From: Arthrobotrys musiformis
Taxonomy: Eukaryota; Ascomycota; Orbiliomycetes; Orbiliales; Orbiliaceae
Assembly: GCA_036971715.1 (NCBI GenBank)
Contig: JAVHJL010000002.1
Coordinates: 4,965,076-5,029,075 of the forward strand
DNA: 64,000 bases
Reading direction: 5' to 3'
The notes under the pieces were generated by a model. That model did not search any database. It worked only from the letters and a program-made list of their open reading frames with translations, and was not told the DNA's origin. Every line of letters starts with the position of its first letter. Positions within the stretch are counted from its first letter, which is position 1. Of the stretch, positions 55,422-64,000 are shown piece after piece. The translations under genes and the position numbers were made by a program.

Positions 55422-56126
55422 ATGAAAATTAGCCTCTCTATTGTTTTAGTGGCGGCTGCAGCCACCCCGCAAGTCTTTGCCCACTACAACTTCGAGAAAC
55501 TTATTGTTGGCAGTGTGGTGACAGGCGAATATGAATACGTCCGTCGGACAACAAACTCAAATTCTCCTGTTCAAGATGTCACATCAACCGACTTGCGGTG
55601 CAATGTAGGATCTCTTGGGTATGCCGCCTCTACCAAGACCTACAAAGTTACCGCAGGTAGTACCGTCGGGTTTACTATTCGTGACTATATCGGGCACCCC
55701 GGACCTCTCTACGCCTATTTGTCCAAGTCAACCACAGCCAATGTTAGCACATACGATGGCTCTGGGGACTGGTTCAAGATATATGAGCTTGGAGTCAAGG
55801 ACTTTGCAACTTATACGACTTCCCTGACCTGGCTGAGCGATGGTTTCACGAACTACACTTTTACCATCCCCAAGGCCATACCCAACGGGCAATATCTGCT
55901 GCGGGGCGAACACATCGCAATCCACGGGTCCGGATCTATCGGTGGTGCACAATTCTTCCTTGGTTGCGCTCAAATTGAAGTTACGGGTGGCACTGGCGGT
56001 ACGCCAACGCCGGTCGGCAAGATCCCGGGCATATACTCAGCCACAGATCCAGGGATTTATTTCAACCCATACTGGCCTCCGGTGACCAACTATACGATGC
56101 CAGGGCCAGCCGTTTATAAAGGTTAA
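55422..56126 (+). CDS. AA9 lytic polysaccharide monooxygenase with Phe at the axial copper position
   Basis: Secreted copper-dependent oxidase of the AA9 (former GH61) family acting on cellulose or hemicellulose. Single exon, 234 residues. The signal peptide (20 residues, ending VFA) exposes mature His1 in HYNFEKLIVG. The second copper His is in IGHPGPLYAYLSKS, and DGSGDWFKIYELG is a standard family block. The C-terminal core reads RGEHIAIHGSG then GGAQFFLGCAQIEV. In most AA9 enzymes that last motif is Q-F-Y, with the Tyr lying axial to copper; here it is Q-F-F. The first His and Gln remain, so the fold and metal site should form, but redox behaviour may differ. There is no CBM1; the tail after residue 190 is Pro/Tyr-rich. 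The ATG at 55422 starts the signal peptide. Confidence 0.92.
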   Translation: MKISLSIVLVAAAATPQVFAHYNFEKLIVGSVVTGEYEYVRRTTNSNSPVQDVTSTDLRCNVGSLGYAASTKTYKVTAGSTVGFTIRDYIGHPGPLYAYLSKSTTANVSTYDGSGDWFKIYELGVKDFATYTTSLTWLSDGFTNYTFTIPKAIPNGQYLLRGEHIAIHGSGSIGGAQFFLGCAQIEVTGGTGGTPTPVGKIPGIYSATDPGIYFNPYWPPVTNYTMPGPAVYKG

Positions 56127-56623
56127 GTTGGTGCGATATAGAGTGTCCTGGTGGGGTTAGCCGAACATCGTGGGGTTGGAGTGGTTATCCAAGTTATTTC
56201 TAGGTTAGGTGGGGCCATAGCGCTGCAATCTTGTATGTATCAGTGATGAAATAAAAGAATCAATGTTGGAGAACGTACCAATCCTTGGAGTAAAATACTA
56301 TACCATTCGTGTTCATACTTCGGAAGTCGTCTAAGCTATTTACTTGAGTTTGTATCGTAGAGTTAATTGGCTAGCACTAGCGCGAACCACGGGCGCCTTG
56401 AGGCCTTGCGTTGTTGATCGTTTTGCAACACTTGGCAACAATAATCTTTCCGGGAGGGGTTCCTGGCCGGGTAAACTCCGGAATCAGCGGAAGATCTCTC
56501 GGTATTTTGACAGCCGACCCCGGGCGTGCCGTTGTAACACCGAGGTTTCTTTGGAGCGCATAAAAGCCGCAAGTTTAAGCCTGATACCGGCCAAAACAGT
56601 AAATATCTACCCTCCGCTTCGAC
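56127..56623. other. intergenic between AA9 and acetyltransferase genes
   Basis: 3' flank of the AA9 gene and promoter of the acetyltransferase gene. No gene seen. Confidence 0.5.
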
Positions 56624-57393
56624 ATGGCCAACCTTGAGAAGGATGCAGAAGCTATCGCCTTCGCCCGGACGTTGGACAACGTTCCCTGGTGCGATGACTA
56701 TGAGAAAATGATCTCCGGCGTTTTGTGAGGCGCCCCCGTACCATTTGAATTTTGAGTGTTCGTTAATTTCTTCATACCTAGATATGACGGGATGGTTCCG
56801 GAGCTCTGTGAGGGTCGCTTCCGAGCACGCCAGTTAATTCACAGATACAACAACTACTTCCCCGTGGATGCGACCCGCGATTCTCTCACTGATGAGAGGG
56901 AGGTAATGCTGCGGCAGATACTAGGGGGCGTCGGCAAGAACCCCTTCATCGAACCGCCATTCAGGATTGATTATGGTTGTAATATTATTATCGGGGAGAG
57001 ATTTTATGCAAACTTCGGGTTCGTCTTGTTGTCTTCTAATTGAACATTCATGGCCTGTGAACTGAAATGAGATATAGCCTCATCATTTTGGATATATGTA
57101 TCGTCAAGATCGGAGATAGGGTCATGTTTGGGCCGAACGTCTGCATCTTTGCCGCGACTCACGAAACGAGTGTTCAGTCGCGGAGGGACAACGTTGAATA
57201 TGGGAAACCGGTCACGGTCGGGAACGACTGTTGGGTTGGAGGCAATACTACCATCATGCCGGGCGTCACAATAGGAAAGGGGTGTACAATCGGAGCGGGC
57301 TCTGTGGTCACAAAGGATATTCCGGACTGGAGTGTTGCAATTGGGCAGCCGGCAAGAGTTATTAGAAAGGTTGATCCAGTGCCCGATGTTTAA
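56624..57393 (+). CDS. hexapeptide-repeat acetyltransferase (maltose/galactoside O-acetyltransferase type)
   Basis: Acetyl-CoA-dependent sugar O-acetyltransferase of the LacA/Maa/NodL family, 217 residues. Exons: 56624-56724, 56782-57018 and 57078-57393, with introns of 57 and 59 bp; the total is divisible by three. An N-terminal Mac domain (EKMISGVLYDGMVPEL across the first splice, then RARQLIHRYNNYFP) precedes a left-handed beta-helix: PFRIDYGCNIIIGERFYANF, KIGDRVMFGPNVCIFAATHE with the catalytic His, GNDCWVGGNTTIMPGVTIG, GAGSVVTKDIPDWSVAIGQP. Trimer formation and cytosolic location follow from the family. In fungi these enzymes are common and their physiological sugar acceptors are mostly unknown. 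The ATG at 56624 (MANLEKD) gives the normal N-terminus. Confidence 0.9.
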
Positions 57394-57879
57394 CGCAGTC
57401 CCGCTTAGCTATAAGCGAAATGCCTGCAAATTTCTCGCTGCGAAAAAAGCTCGCGAGCGCTAGCGTTGAAGTATAGATAGGCACTATTACGTAGAAATAG
57501 AAAAATAACCCTGATAGTTACTTCTTGTTTTATGTCAAATTCTTGCTTCAAAGTGACCAGGGAGTCCAACTAGGTTTTTATGTGTTGCCCCGCACCATGT
57601 TGTATTCTGGGAAGTATGGTTTGGCATGCATATGCACGCCAAAAGCACTAAATTAGTTGATAGGTATTGTGTCATGAAGAAAAATGAAATTCGCAAGCAA
57701 TGCGGGGCATCGATGAATGCGAGGACTGTATTTAAAGTGCAGACTTATCCTCAATCATCCAAAGGGAAACAATTCCAGTTTCCTCTCTATCTATAATCAA
57801 CATTGTGAACTTGTCGCTTTTGGATTAGACCTATCAAGGACCTTCAGCAGTTGCGCAAACCGAAGCTAAGAATTTCAAC
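57394..57879. other. intergenic
   Basis: No gene seen; includes the promoter of the small duplicated-motif protein. Confidence 0.5.
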
Positions 57880-58453
57880 ATGCCGGACAATAGAATCACA
57901 GCTATCAAAGTACGCTTCCCATGATCCTTCTTGATAGGCCCGATTCTAACAATTTTGCCGAAAGGTCAAATACGGGAAGGAGAACGAAGAAGGGGCCGTT
58001 CAGTGTATAAACCCAGGAGGGGGCAGTGCCGATATAAATCATGGCGAAAAGGGCGAGTATGTTTTCCCGCCTCCCGGACTTCCTTCCTGTTCCTTTGAGG
58101 CAACGCTGACTTTGACGTCTAATTCATGTGGCAGATATGTCTACATTCACGTTGAGAGAGATGGAGTGTCAAGAGGGATGACCGAAGTGAGGTTGTGGAT
58201 TACCGATAACTACGAAGGCGAAGGCGACCTTGCTAAAGGAGCTGGGGGGAAATATCGGTATCTTGTGACAGCAGAAGAAATCTCAGAAGGCTATATCACG
58301 GACGTCGCGCTTTGGAGGGGCGAGTTAAACTATGCCCCGGGCGACTGGAAACGGGCTTATGATCCTGATGTGTCAGCCGATATCAATCATGGAAGGGGCG
58401 GAGACTATCTGTATTTCCTATATAAAGGAGATCTGGGGCAACGGCAAAGTTGA
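57880..58453 (+). CDS. small protein with duplicated SADINHG motif (MABP-like)
   Basis: 146 residues in three exons (57880-57909, 57965-58056, 58135-58453). Introns are 55 and 78 bp, GT-AG, and the total is divisible by three. No signal peptide. The chain contains two copies of one motif: GGGSADINHGEKGEYVYIHV near residues 30-50 and DVSADINHGRGGDYLYFLYK near the C-terminus. Between them lies a strand-rich stretch (TEVRLWITDNYEGEGD, YITDVALWRGE). The DxNxGxGGxYxYL signature resembles the repeat of MABP/beta-prism domains (as in MVB12 and DENN-domain proteins), where it ends each prism face. That link is by motif only. The likely fold is a small beta-prism, possibly lipid- or protein-binding; function unknown. 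The 30-base first exon rests on a clean GTACGC donor and in-frame ATG. Confidence 0.75.
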
Positions 58454-58942
58454 AGCTTCGAAGTAGCAGGGGAAGCCTGTTACTAGGCTGAGTGAGGTCT
58501 AGCCCTGCGTTTTGTCTGGTCTGGATACTTACTAGTAGCATCTGGTTTACGAGATAAACGCTGAGCAATCCCTAGGGGGAAGGGATTTAATAGTTGTATT
58601 TATGACTTTATCGATAGTTACATGAAAAGGGAAGTGGAAATCATTTAATTACTACGACTATGCCGTGTTAGATTTGTAGTGGGTGGATAGCCTTCTTCGC
58701 TGCAACTGCGCACTTTCGCTCCCACTAGAACTCAAACTACGCCTAATCTTTGCCTAACGAGATAAATAAAGGTTACGTAAAAGTTCGTCTTCCAATTTTG
58801 TATTTGTTGGACTTTATACCGATGTAAGATGCATATTACACAGTCTAACTCAAGCCCTAAAACTTTCAGTTCCTCCTCGCCTTTTTGGGAACATGTATCT
58901 TTTTATCACCTTTGAGGCCTCGTTGCACGAACGGGGCAACTA
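58454..58942. other. intergenic, convergent 3' ends
   Basis: 3' flanks of the MABP-like gene and the esterase gene. No gene seen. Confidence 0.5.
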
Positions 58943-60738
58943 TCATACACGCAAGATATCTAAGTTGTTTAAAATCCAATCAAAGTTCCTCGACCGGTAA
59001 TTGTCCGTTATTAGCCTCGACGAGTTGGGCAAAATTTGAAGCTGCTGATATCCAGTGCCCCATTGCGGCCAAAAAGGTGCTTCGCCAGCCTCGTTGGGAT
59101 TTAAGTCGTAGATAAAATTCAAGAGGGATGTCCGGAGACGGTACGCTGCATGGATGGTTGAGGTCCCTGAAAATATCGGAGTCATATCAGATCCATGGCC
59201 GGTACCAAGATACGGCGTTCCTTGAGCAAAGGACCCGAGATACGACCAGGCAGGAACGTTAGGATTCACGAAAGAGGTTAACAACAACGTAATCCGGCGA
59301 GTTAGGGTAAATACAAAGTCCCCTATAATGGCCGCTCGACGCTTGTAACCGGGGAAAACCTCGTTTCTGGCACCAGTGCGGAAAGGGCTCCCAAGTACTA
59401 CTTCGCTGAACCCTCTCCCATAGGTGTTGATGTAATCAACTAATTCAGTTTCCGATGCTCCCCAGAAGTAAGTTTGCCGAAGATATTGGGCCAATAAGGC
59501 TGTTGTTGTTAGATTTGGTTGTAGAAGAGATATAAAGGTTCCTTCGTCTTCCATCGAACCCAATATCATTGGAACGGCGGCGTAGTTTCCATCTGCGATA
59601 AGCCGCTCGGGACTATCCAAAATAGTTTTATTATCCGGACGTGGTAGATACGATACGGCAAAACCGTTGTAGGCAATGGGGCCGGGCTCCGACGAAACCG
59701 CATTCATAAACGTCTCGTAGCTCACTTCACGAAGGCACTGAAGAGTAGATCGTGCATTGGAACAACCGGCAGCCTTGACCACGCGATCGTATACAGCTTG
59801 AGCTTTGTCGGAGGCAATGGAATTGGTGGGGATTATACTGCCAGAGCTCATGACTGCGCCGCGAAACAGGGGCTTCATCGTTTTGCCATACGTATGATTA
59901 CCGTTATACAATGTGAGCTGGTTTAGCACGGAAATGGATCCAGCTGAAATGCCCCATATGACAACTCGATTCGGATCGCCACCAAACTCAGAGATGTTGT
60001 CAGCGACCCATTCTAACCCCATACGTTGATCGAGAAGCCCCAGATTCCCGGATCCTTCAGCCAAAATTTCTTTCCCTGGTAGAAAGCCGAAACCGTTGAC
60101 CCGATAGTTGACGGCTACGAAGATGAACGGTTTGTTAAGAGCGATTCCGAAATGCAGAAAGTTGGCGGGATCATTTGCAGCCGAGAACCCAATCTAAAAA
60201 GGCAGTTAGGTCCATGGTCCACTAGATTGATGTTTACGTGGGGTTGGCGGTCTATTTTTACCTCGAAGGAACCACCGTATATCCAGAACAAAACCGGGAG
60301 GTTGTCTCCGGCCTTCACACCCTCAGGCCGCGTAACAGTAACCGTGAGGCAGTCCTCGCTCTCTTTTGGGGGCACTGGTATGCCAGCGGTGAAGTTAGGG
60401 AAAATTTGGAGGAGACTAGCCGCGCCAAGTAAATCTTCTTCTCTGAAGACTTGCTGTGGACAGGCTGTCGCGACACCTGTTCCATCGACGACGCCAACGT
60501 GTTTCGTCAATCTTTGTGGCGGGCGCAGTCTCAGGTTGCCAGTCGGGGGGCTGGCGAACGGGATACCGGCGAAAGACTCCACCCCGTTGACCATGGCGCC
60601 AATGACGGTGGCCGTGGAAAGATTGACAGTGACGTTGGAGATCCCGATACCGCTGTTCAGTGATCGAATAAGTTTCTGATGCCCAGCTAGTGCCATATAA
60701 GGTAGCGATATGGCAAAAGTTATTTGAAAAATGTGCAT
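58943..60738 (-). CDS. secreted type-B carboxylesterase/lipase
   Basis: Alpha/beta-hydrolase of the carboxylesterase type-B (lipase/cholinesterase) family, 575 residues. Exons 60262-60738 and 58943-60193. The 68 bp intron 60194-60261 joins in phase 0, giving GGSFEIGFSAANDPANFLHF. A signal peptide (ITFAISLPYMALAG) precedes the family start VNGVESFAGIPFASPPTGNL. The oxyanion loop is FWIYGGSF. The catalytic Ser sits in GISAGSISV after NRVVIW; the acid is the Glu of SMEDEGTFIS; the His is in GTGHGSDMTPIF. All three are present, so it should be active. Several N-glycosylation sites fit secretion. Substrate (triacylglycerol, ester or xenobiotic) is not evident from the sequence. The ATG at 60738 is the one next to the signal peptide. 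Confidence 0.9.
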
Positions 60739-62530
60739 TATGAATATAGAATAAGGAATTGAGGAGAAAGTATTTCAATAGGATCTTAATATCTTGGAGA
60801 TATTTGCGGTTGTTACTTTGACGATTTCTGAGAAGGCTGAAGACGAAGTGGTTTTCCAAACGTCCCAGTTTAGGGCATATTTATATCAATTGAGGCTGAC
60901 CCCTTCATCGGTGAATTATCAAGCACCTGAGTGCCTGTAATGGTCAAATTGATTTCGAGATAAAGTATCGATTGACATCTGATGCCACATGCATCTGTTG
61001 AACGATAAAAGGAGAGTCTGTCGGCATATTTTCTAATAGTTGATGAGGATACACGAATATTTCGAGTTTAGTTAAGTTTGAACTGGGATGGCATGAAGGC
61101 GGTGTGGGGAGTTTAACGAAAGAAGACAACGATGCGACGACCGAGAATTGCCATTTCAATTCATTATATTCACCCGTTCAGCGAATTGGAAAGCTACTTA
61201 TTGTGAATTAAGACGAAGTGCGGGTTTGCATCGCGATAATGTTTAAATTATCTTACATATGTAGCTGGCTTATGCCCTTGTCCTTGTTAGGAAGCAGGGG
61301 TCTGATCAATTGACCAATTCAAATAATAATGTGAAAGTTTAATAATAAAAAAGCTAATATATGTATCATTTTAGCCGCCAACAGGATCGCTTGTATTTTG
61401 TTAAGGGGTCGTTCATATATACCCTGAAGTTAGTTTAATATCTAATGAACTTCCAGAGGGGTTTTGTCACAGTTGAGTGGCTGGCGCCGAGACAAGGGTT
61501 TTGTTAGCCGGATTATTATCAAACCGTAGACGTCGCAATCAATACCTAAGTTACTGCTATCTAAGTATCTAATAGTTGTTTTGGTCCCAATCTGACCAGT
61601 CCCGTAACACATAACCGGCCATCATAGGACCACTCATTAAAAGAATTAAGGCGGATATCGATAGATTTCCGTTTCTTGTACATGAAATAAACGCCATAAT
61701 CATTGAGTTCTTAAACAATAAAAGCTTAGCATTATTTATATTTATAAGAAACAAAAGCTAGATTTTATATACGTTTAAGGGGGAAAAGAGAGAACTGGTC
61801 CTGAAATCTTCAAGAACCAATTAAGATCGGGTGATAGTAAAAGGAACTGGACAAAATGGTGCACCCTTCCTCGATTCGATGATTTTGATTGTGGAAGTAC
61901 CCTTATGGTTCAACGAGCCAGTCATAGGAGGTTCTTTGGCTAGCGACGGGACATATGTGTGAAATCCATCCATTCCGCGCTTGTTCCCAAGCCTTGAATT
62001 CGAAGCTACAAATATTCATGGGTGATATCACGATAGCCGCCCCGCCATCACCTTCAACCTGTCTTTAGGTCTACAAATACAATTTTTACATCATTTTGTG
62101 GATATAATATACAATTCGATTGGATTTAACTTCTATTTAATTGAATTGCGGGGCTGGCTCCAATGTTGAATAGCCGACTGTTCAGGAATTTATGCAACGC
62201 GAATGCGCAAGAGGTCTTGCATGTGGCACAGTCATGAAAGCAGCGCCAACAGAAACATTCGAAAGAATTCGCCTCGTACTCGTCGTGCTCCTCACACCCA
62301 ATGAAAAACTAGATTGTGAAAGCCTTTCGATGCTTTGCCAAGGATTTAATGCAATTATGAGGGGTAGGATGGGGGAAATTGACGTGGCCAGGAAACATGC
62401 AGCAAGGCTCATATTTTTACCAGATTCAGGCATCTTTTCCCTTCTATAAATTCGAGCAAATCCCACAATTGCAATTCGGCCTAATTGTTATAATCGACCG
62501 ACGGTGGAACGAACCAGATTACTAATAGTA
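60739..62530. other. AT-rich subtelomeric intergenic region
   Basis: About 1.8 kb with no supportable gene. Esterase promoter at the left. The 94-codon minus and 85-codon plus frames at 62182-62466 overlap on opposite strands and have no domain. Composition becomes AT-rich from 61.2 kb. Confidence 0.5.
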
Positions 62531-63180
62531 ATGAGTCAACTCGATCTTTACGACACCTGGGTAAGAATTTATAATAGTCTACATTTTTCTATAATAAACT
62601 TCTACCAAAACAGTATTCCAGTACCACCATTCCCTGAAGTCTCCATTTCGGGAATCGAATACCTCAGAGTACTCCCAGGCGAGATATCTAATAAGGGACC
62701 CTCCGAGATCGTATCCCAAGCTCAGGTCCTTTTGTCTCGTATACTTGCAGGGCTGGCTGAACGGGTCGGTGGGCTACCTTTTGACTGGAAAGCTATGCTA
62801 AGGTATGGATCCTGCGGAATAAACTTTTCACTGTAGGTATACTAATGCCACAGCCACCTGCACGGTCGTTCCTACACCATAGGGGTATTTTAGACCAAAT
62901 CTACAAACTTTGCTTTGAGAACTGGTCTCTCAGGGGACTTATTCTCGGGGCCGTCTTGGGAGCAATTGTAGCCCGTATTTTCTTTTGGGCAATAGGATTT
63001 GGTTTGCGTGGTCCTATTGTTGGGAGTTTCGCAGCAGCGTGGCAGGCATTAATCGGCAACGTCGCCACCCGTAGTTTGTTCGCATGTCTTCAAAGTCTTG
63101 GAATGCGCCCTCGAACACATGTTGTGGCCGGTGCCCTTATTGGAATCGGGGCGGCAGGTTTTTTTTTTTTGCTGAAGTAG
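62531..63180 (+). CDS. ISG12/IFI6-family small membrane protein
   Basis: 189 residues in two exons (62531-62802 and 62883-63180). The 80 bp intron 62803-62882 (GTATGG donor, ACTAAT branch, CATAG end) joins AMLR to GILDQIYKLCFENWS in phase, and the total is divisible by three. The N-terminal half is soluble with predicted helices (GPSEIVSQAQVLLSRILAGL). The C-terminal half is the family domain: GLILGAVLGAIVARIFFWAI, then GLRGPIVGSFAAAWQALIGN and SLFACLQSLGM, then a Gly/Ala helix. These match the ISG12 (interferon-induced 6-16) family, which in animals localises to mitochondria and promotes cell death; fungal members are uncharacterised. The reading frame ends just after a T12 run (63159-63170), so the true C-terminus could differ if that run is miscounted. 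It is the last gene before the telomere. Confidence 0.75.
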
Positions 63181-63874
63181 CTGGTGGAGGCGATGAGGTT
63201 CGTGACGATGGAACCGCTCCGGGAACGGTTAAGAGAGATGGATTGGGCCGAAGGGCATTGAGACCTTTGCGGCCGTTGCAGGATGCCTATCGGGTTGGTA
63301 GACATGGCTTCCGGCAGAGCAAAACCAGATTTAGAGGCTAATGCCATGATAATTGTCCTAGATGTAGTACTAGAACACTGAGAATAGAACTATATTTTAA
63401 CTACTTTATAATGCAATGTTTGGAAATTTAAACTCAGGAGAATTAATATGCAAAATCAAGAGTGTTTGGTATGGTATATATAAGATACCTACAGGATTAC
63501 ATATAAAAGAAAAGAAATACAAAAAAGAAAGATCATTTAGCTCAGTGCCTCCCAAACTTATTTCGTAAACCAAATGCTGCTGCGGATGTCCTAAATGGTT
63601 CGACTTCAAGTCGAATGGTCGCGATCGGGGGCCTATTTAAATCCGGGAAGTGTGATGGAGGCCTAGAGAGGAGGCTCGAGACCAGGAAGAGGCCCAATGA
63701 TGGTTTGTGATGTAGTTTGAGCACACACAAGATGGGTAGCTATTATCTAACATCTACTCAACCTTCAATAGGAGGGGTCCTGTTGGAGTAAATATAAATC
63801 GTCGATGTCCCGATTGACGCCTTAGCGCCAAAGCTGGAAGTTGTAAGAAGTATTTTGTTAGTGACCCATATAAA
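63181..63874. other. subtelomeric spacer
   Basis: About 700 bp of AT-rich sequence between the last gene and the telomere. No gene and no recognisable subtelomeric helicase or repeat family. Confidence 0.6.
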
Positions 63875-64000
63875 TTAGGGTTAGGGTTAGGGTTTAGGTT
63901 AGGGTTAGGTTAGGTTAGGTTAGGTTAGGTTAGGTTAGGTTAGGTTAGGTTAGGTTAGGTTAGGGTTAGGTTAGGGTTAGGTTAGGGTTAGGGTTAGGGT
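63875..64000 (+). repeat. telomere: mixed TTAGGG and TTAGG units
   Basis: The G-rich strand runs toward the window end, as expected at a right chromosome end. It starts with three TTAGGG, one TTTAGG and one TTAGGG. Then come eleven consecutive five-base TTAGG units (63905-63959), then alternating TTAGGG and TTAGG, ending with three TTAGGG. The junction with unique sequence is at about 63874. Confidence 0.97.

Overview
The window is the right end of a chromosome of a filamentous ascomycete (Pezizomycotina). Three things support this. The last ~126 bases are a G-rich TTAGGG/TTAGG telomere running to the end. Almost every gene is split by short (about 50-135 bp) GT-AG introns with CTAAC/CTGAC-type branch sites. 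The gene content is typical of such fungi: fungal rhodopsin-domain membrane proteins, NLR/STAND proteins, lytic polysaccharide monooxygenases, a GPI-anchored GH17 glucanase, an OPT transporter and a sugar transporter. Class cannot be fixed from the sequence alone; a leotiomycete would fit but is a guess. I found no rRNA, tRNA, CRISPR or intact transposon. Exon joins were checked by hand for splice signals, reading phase and total length divisible by three.

Layout. 1-8 kb: three minus-strand genes (F-box protein; a HerA/FtsK-like P-loop ATPase in five exons; a seven-helix rhodopsin-domain protein). 10.3-15.6 kb: a plus-strand NLR (PNP_UDP nucleosidase, NACHT, about 13 WD40 repeats) carrying two in-frame stop codons. 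15.7-17.7 kb: a cytochrome P450 with one extra base. 20-24 kb: cell-wall GH17 glucanase and an SLC35F-like carrier. 24.4-29.1 kb: a second, minus-strand NLR with the same kind of N-terminal effector but a different sensor (PNP_UDP, NACHT, about 15 ankyrin repeats, ZZ zinc finger), also interrupted by a stop and a frameshift. 31-39 kb: a small secreted six-cysteine protein, an OPT transporter and an AA13-CBM20 starch-active LPMO. 41.8-50.2 kb: a second rhodopsin-domain protein, a long coiled-coil protein, a small orphan, an MFS sugar transporter and an orphan. 52.7-63.2 kb: an orphan with a coiled-coil tail, an AA9 LPMO with an unusual copper-site residue, a hexapeptide acetyltransferase, a small duplicated-motif (MABP-like) protein, a secreted type-B carboxylesterase and, last before the telomere, an ISG12/IFI6-family membrane protein.

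How it fits together. The region mixes nutrition genes (AA9 and AA13 LPMOs, GH17, sugar and oligopeptide uptake, secreted esterase) with self/non-self recognition genes (two PNP-NLRs). The most interesting signal is the pair of NLRs that share a nucleotide-cleaving effector type but differ in their sensor repeats, both disabled on paper by single-base lesions. One of these lesions is a TAG exactly where the family has a tryptophan, which could be RIP-type mutation or a site for A-to-I mRNA recoding. The P450 between them is also broken by one base, so this 10-29 kb block holds all the broken genes I could detect.
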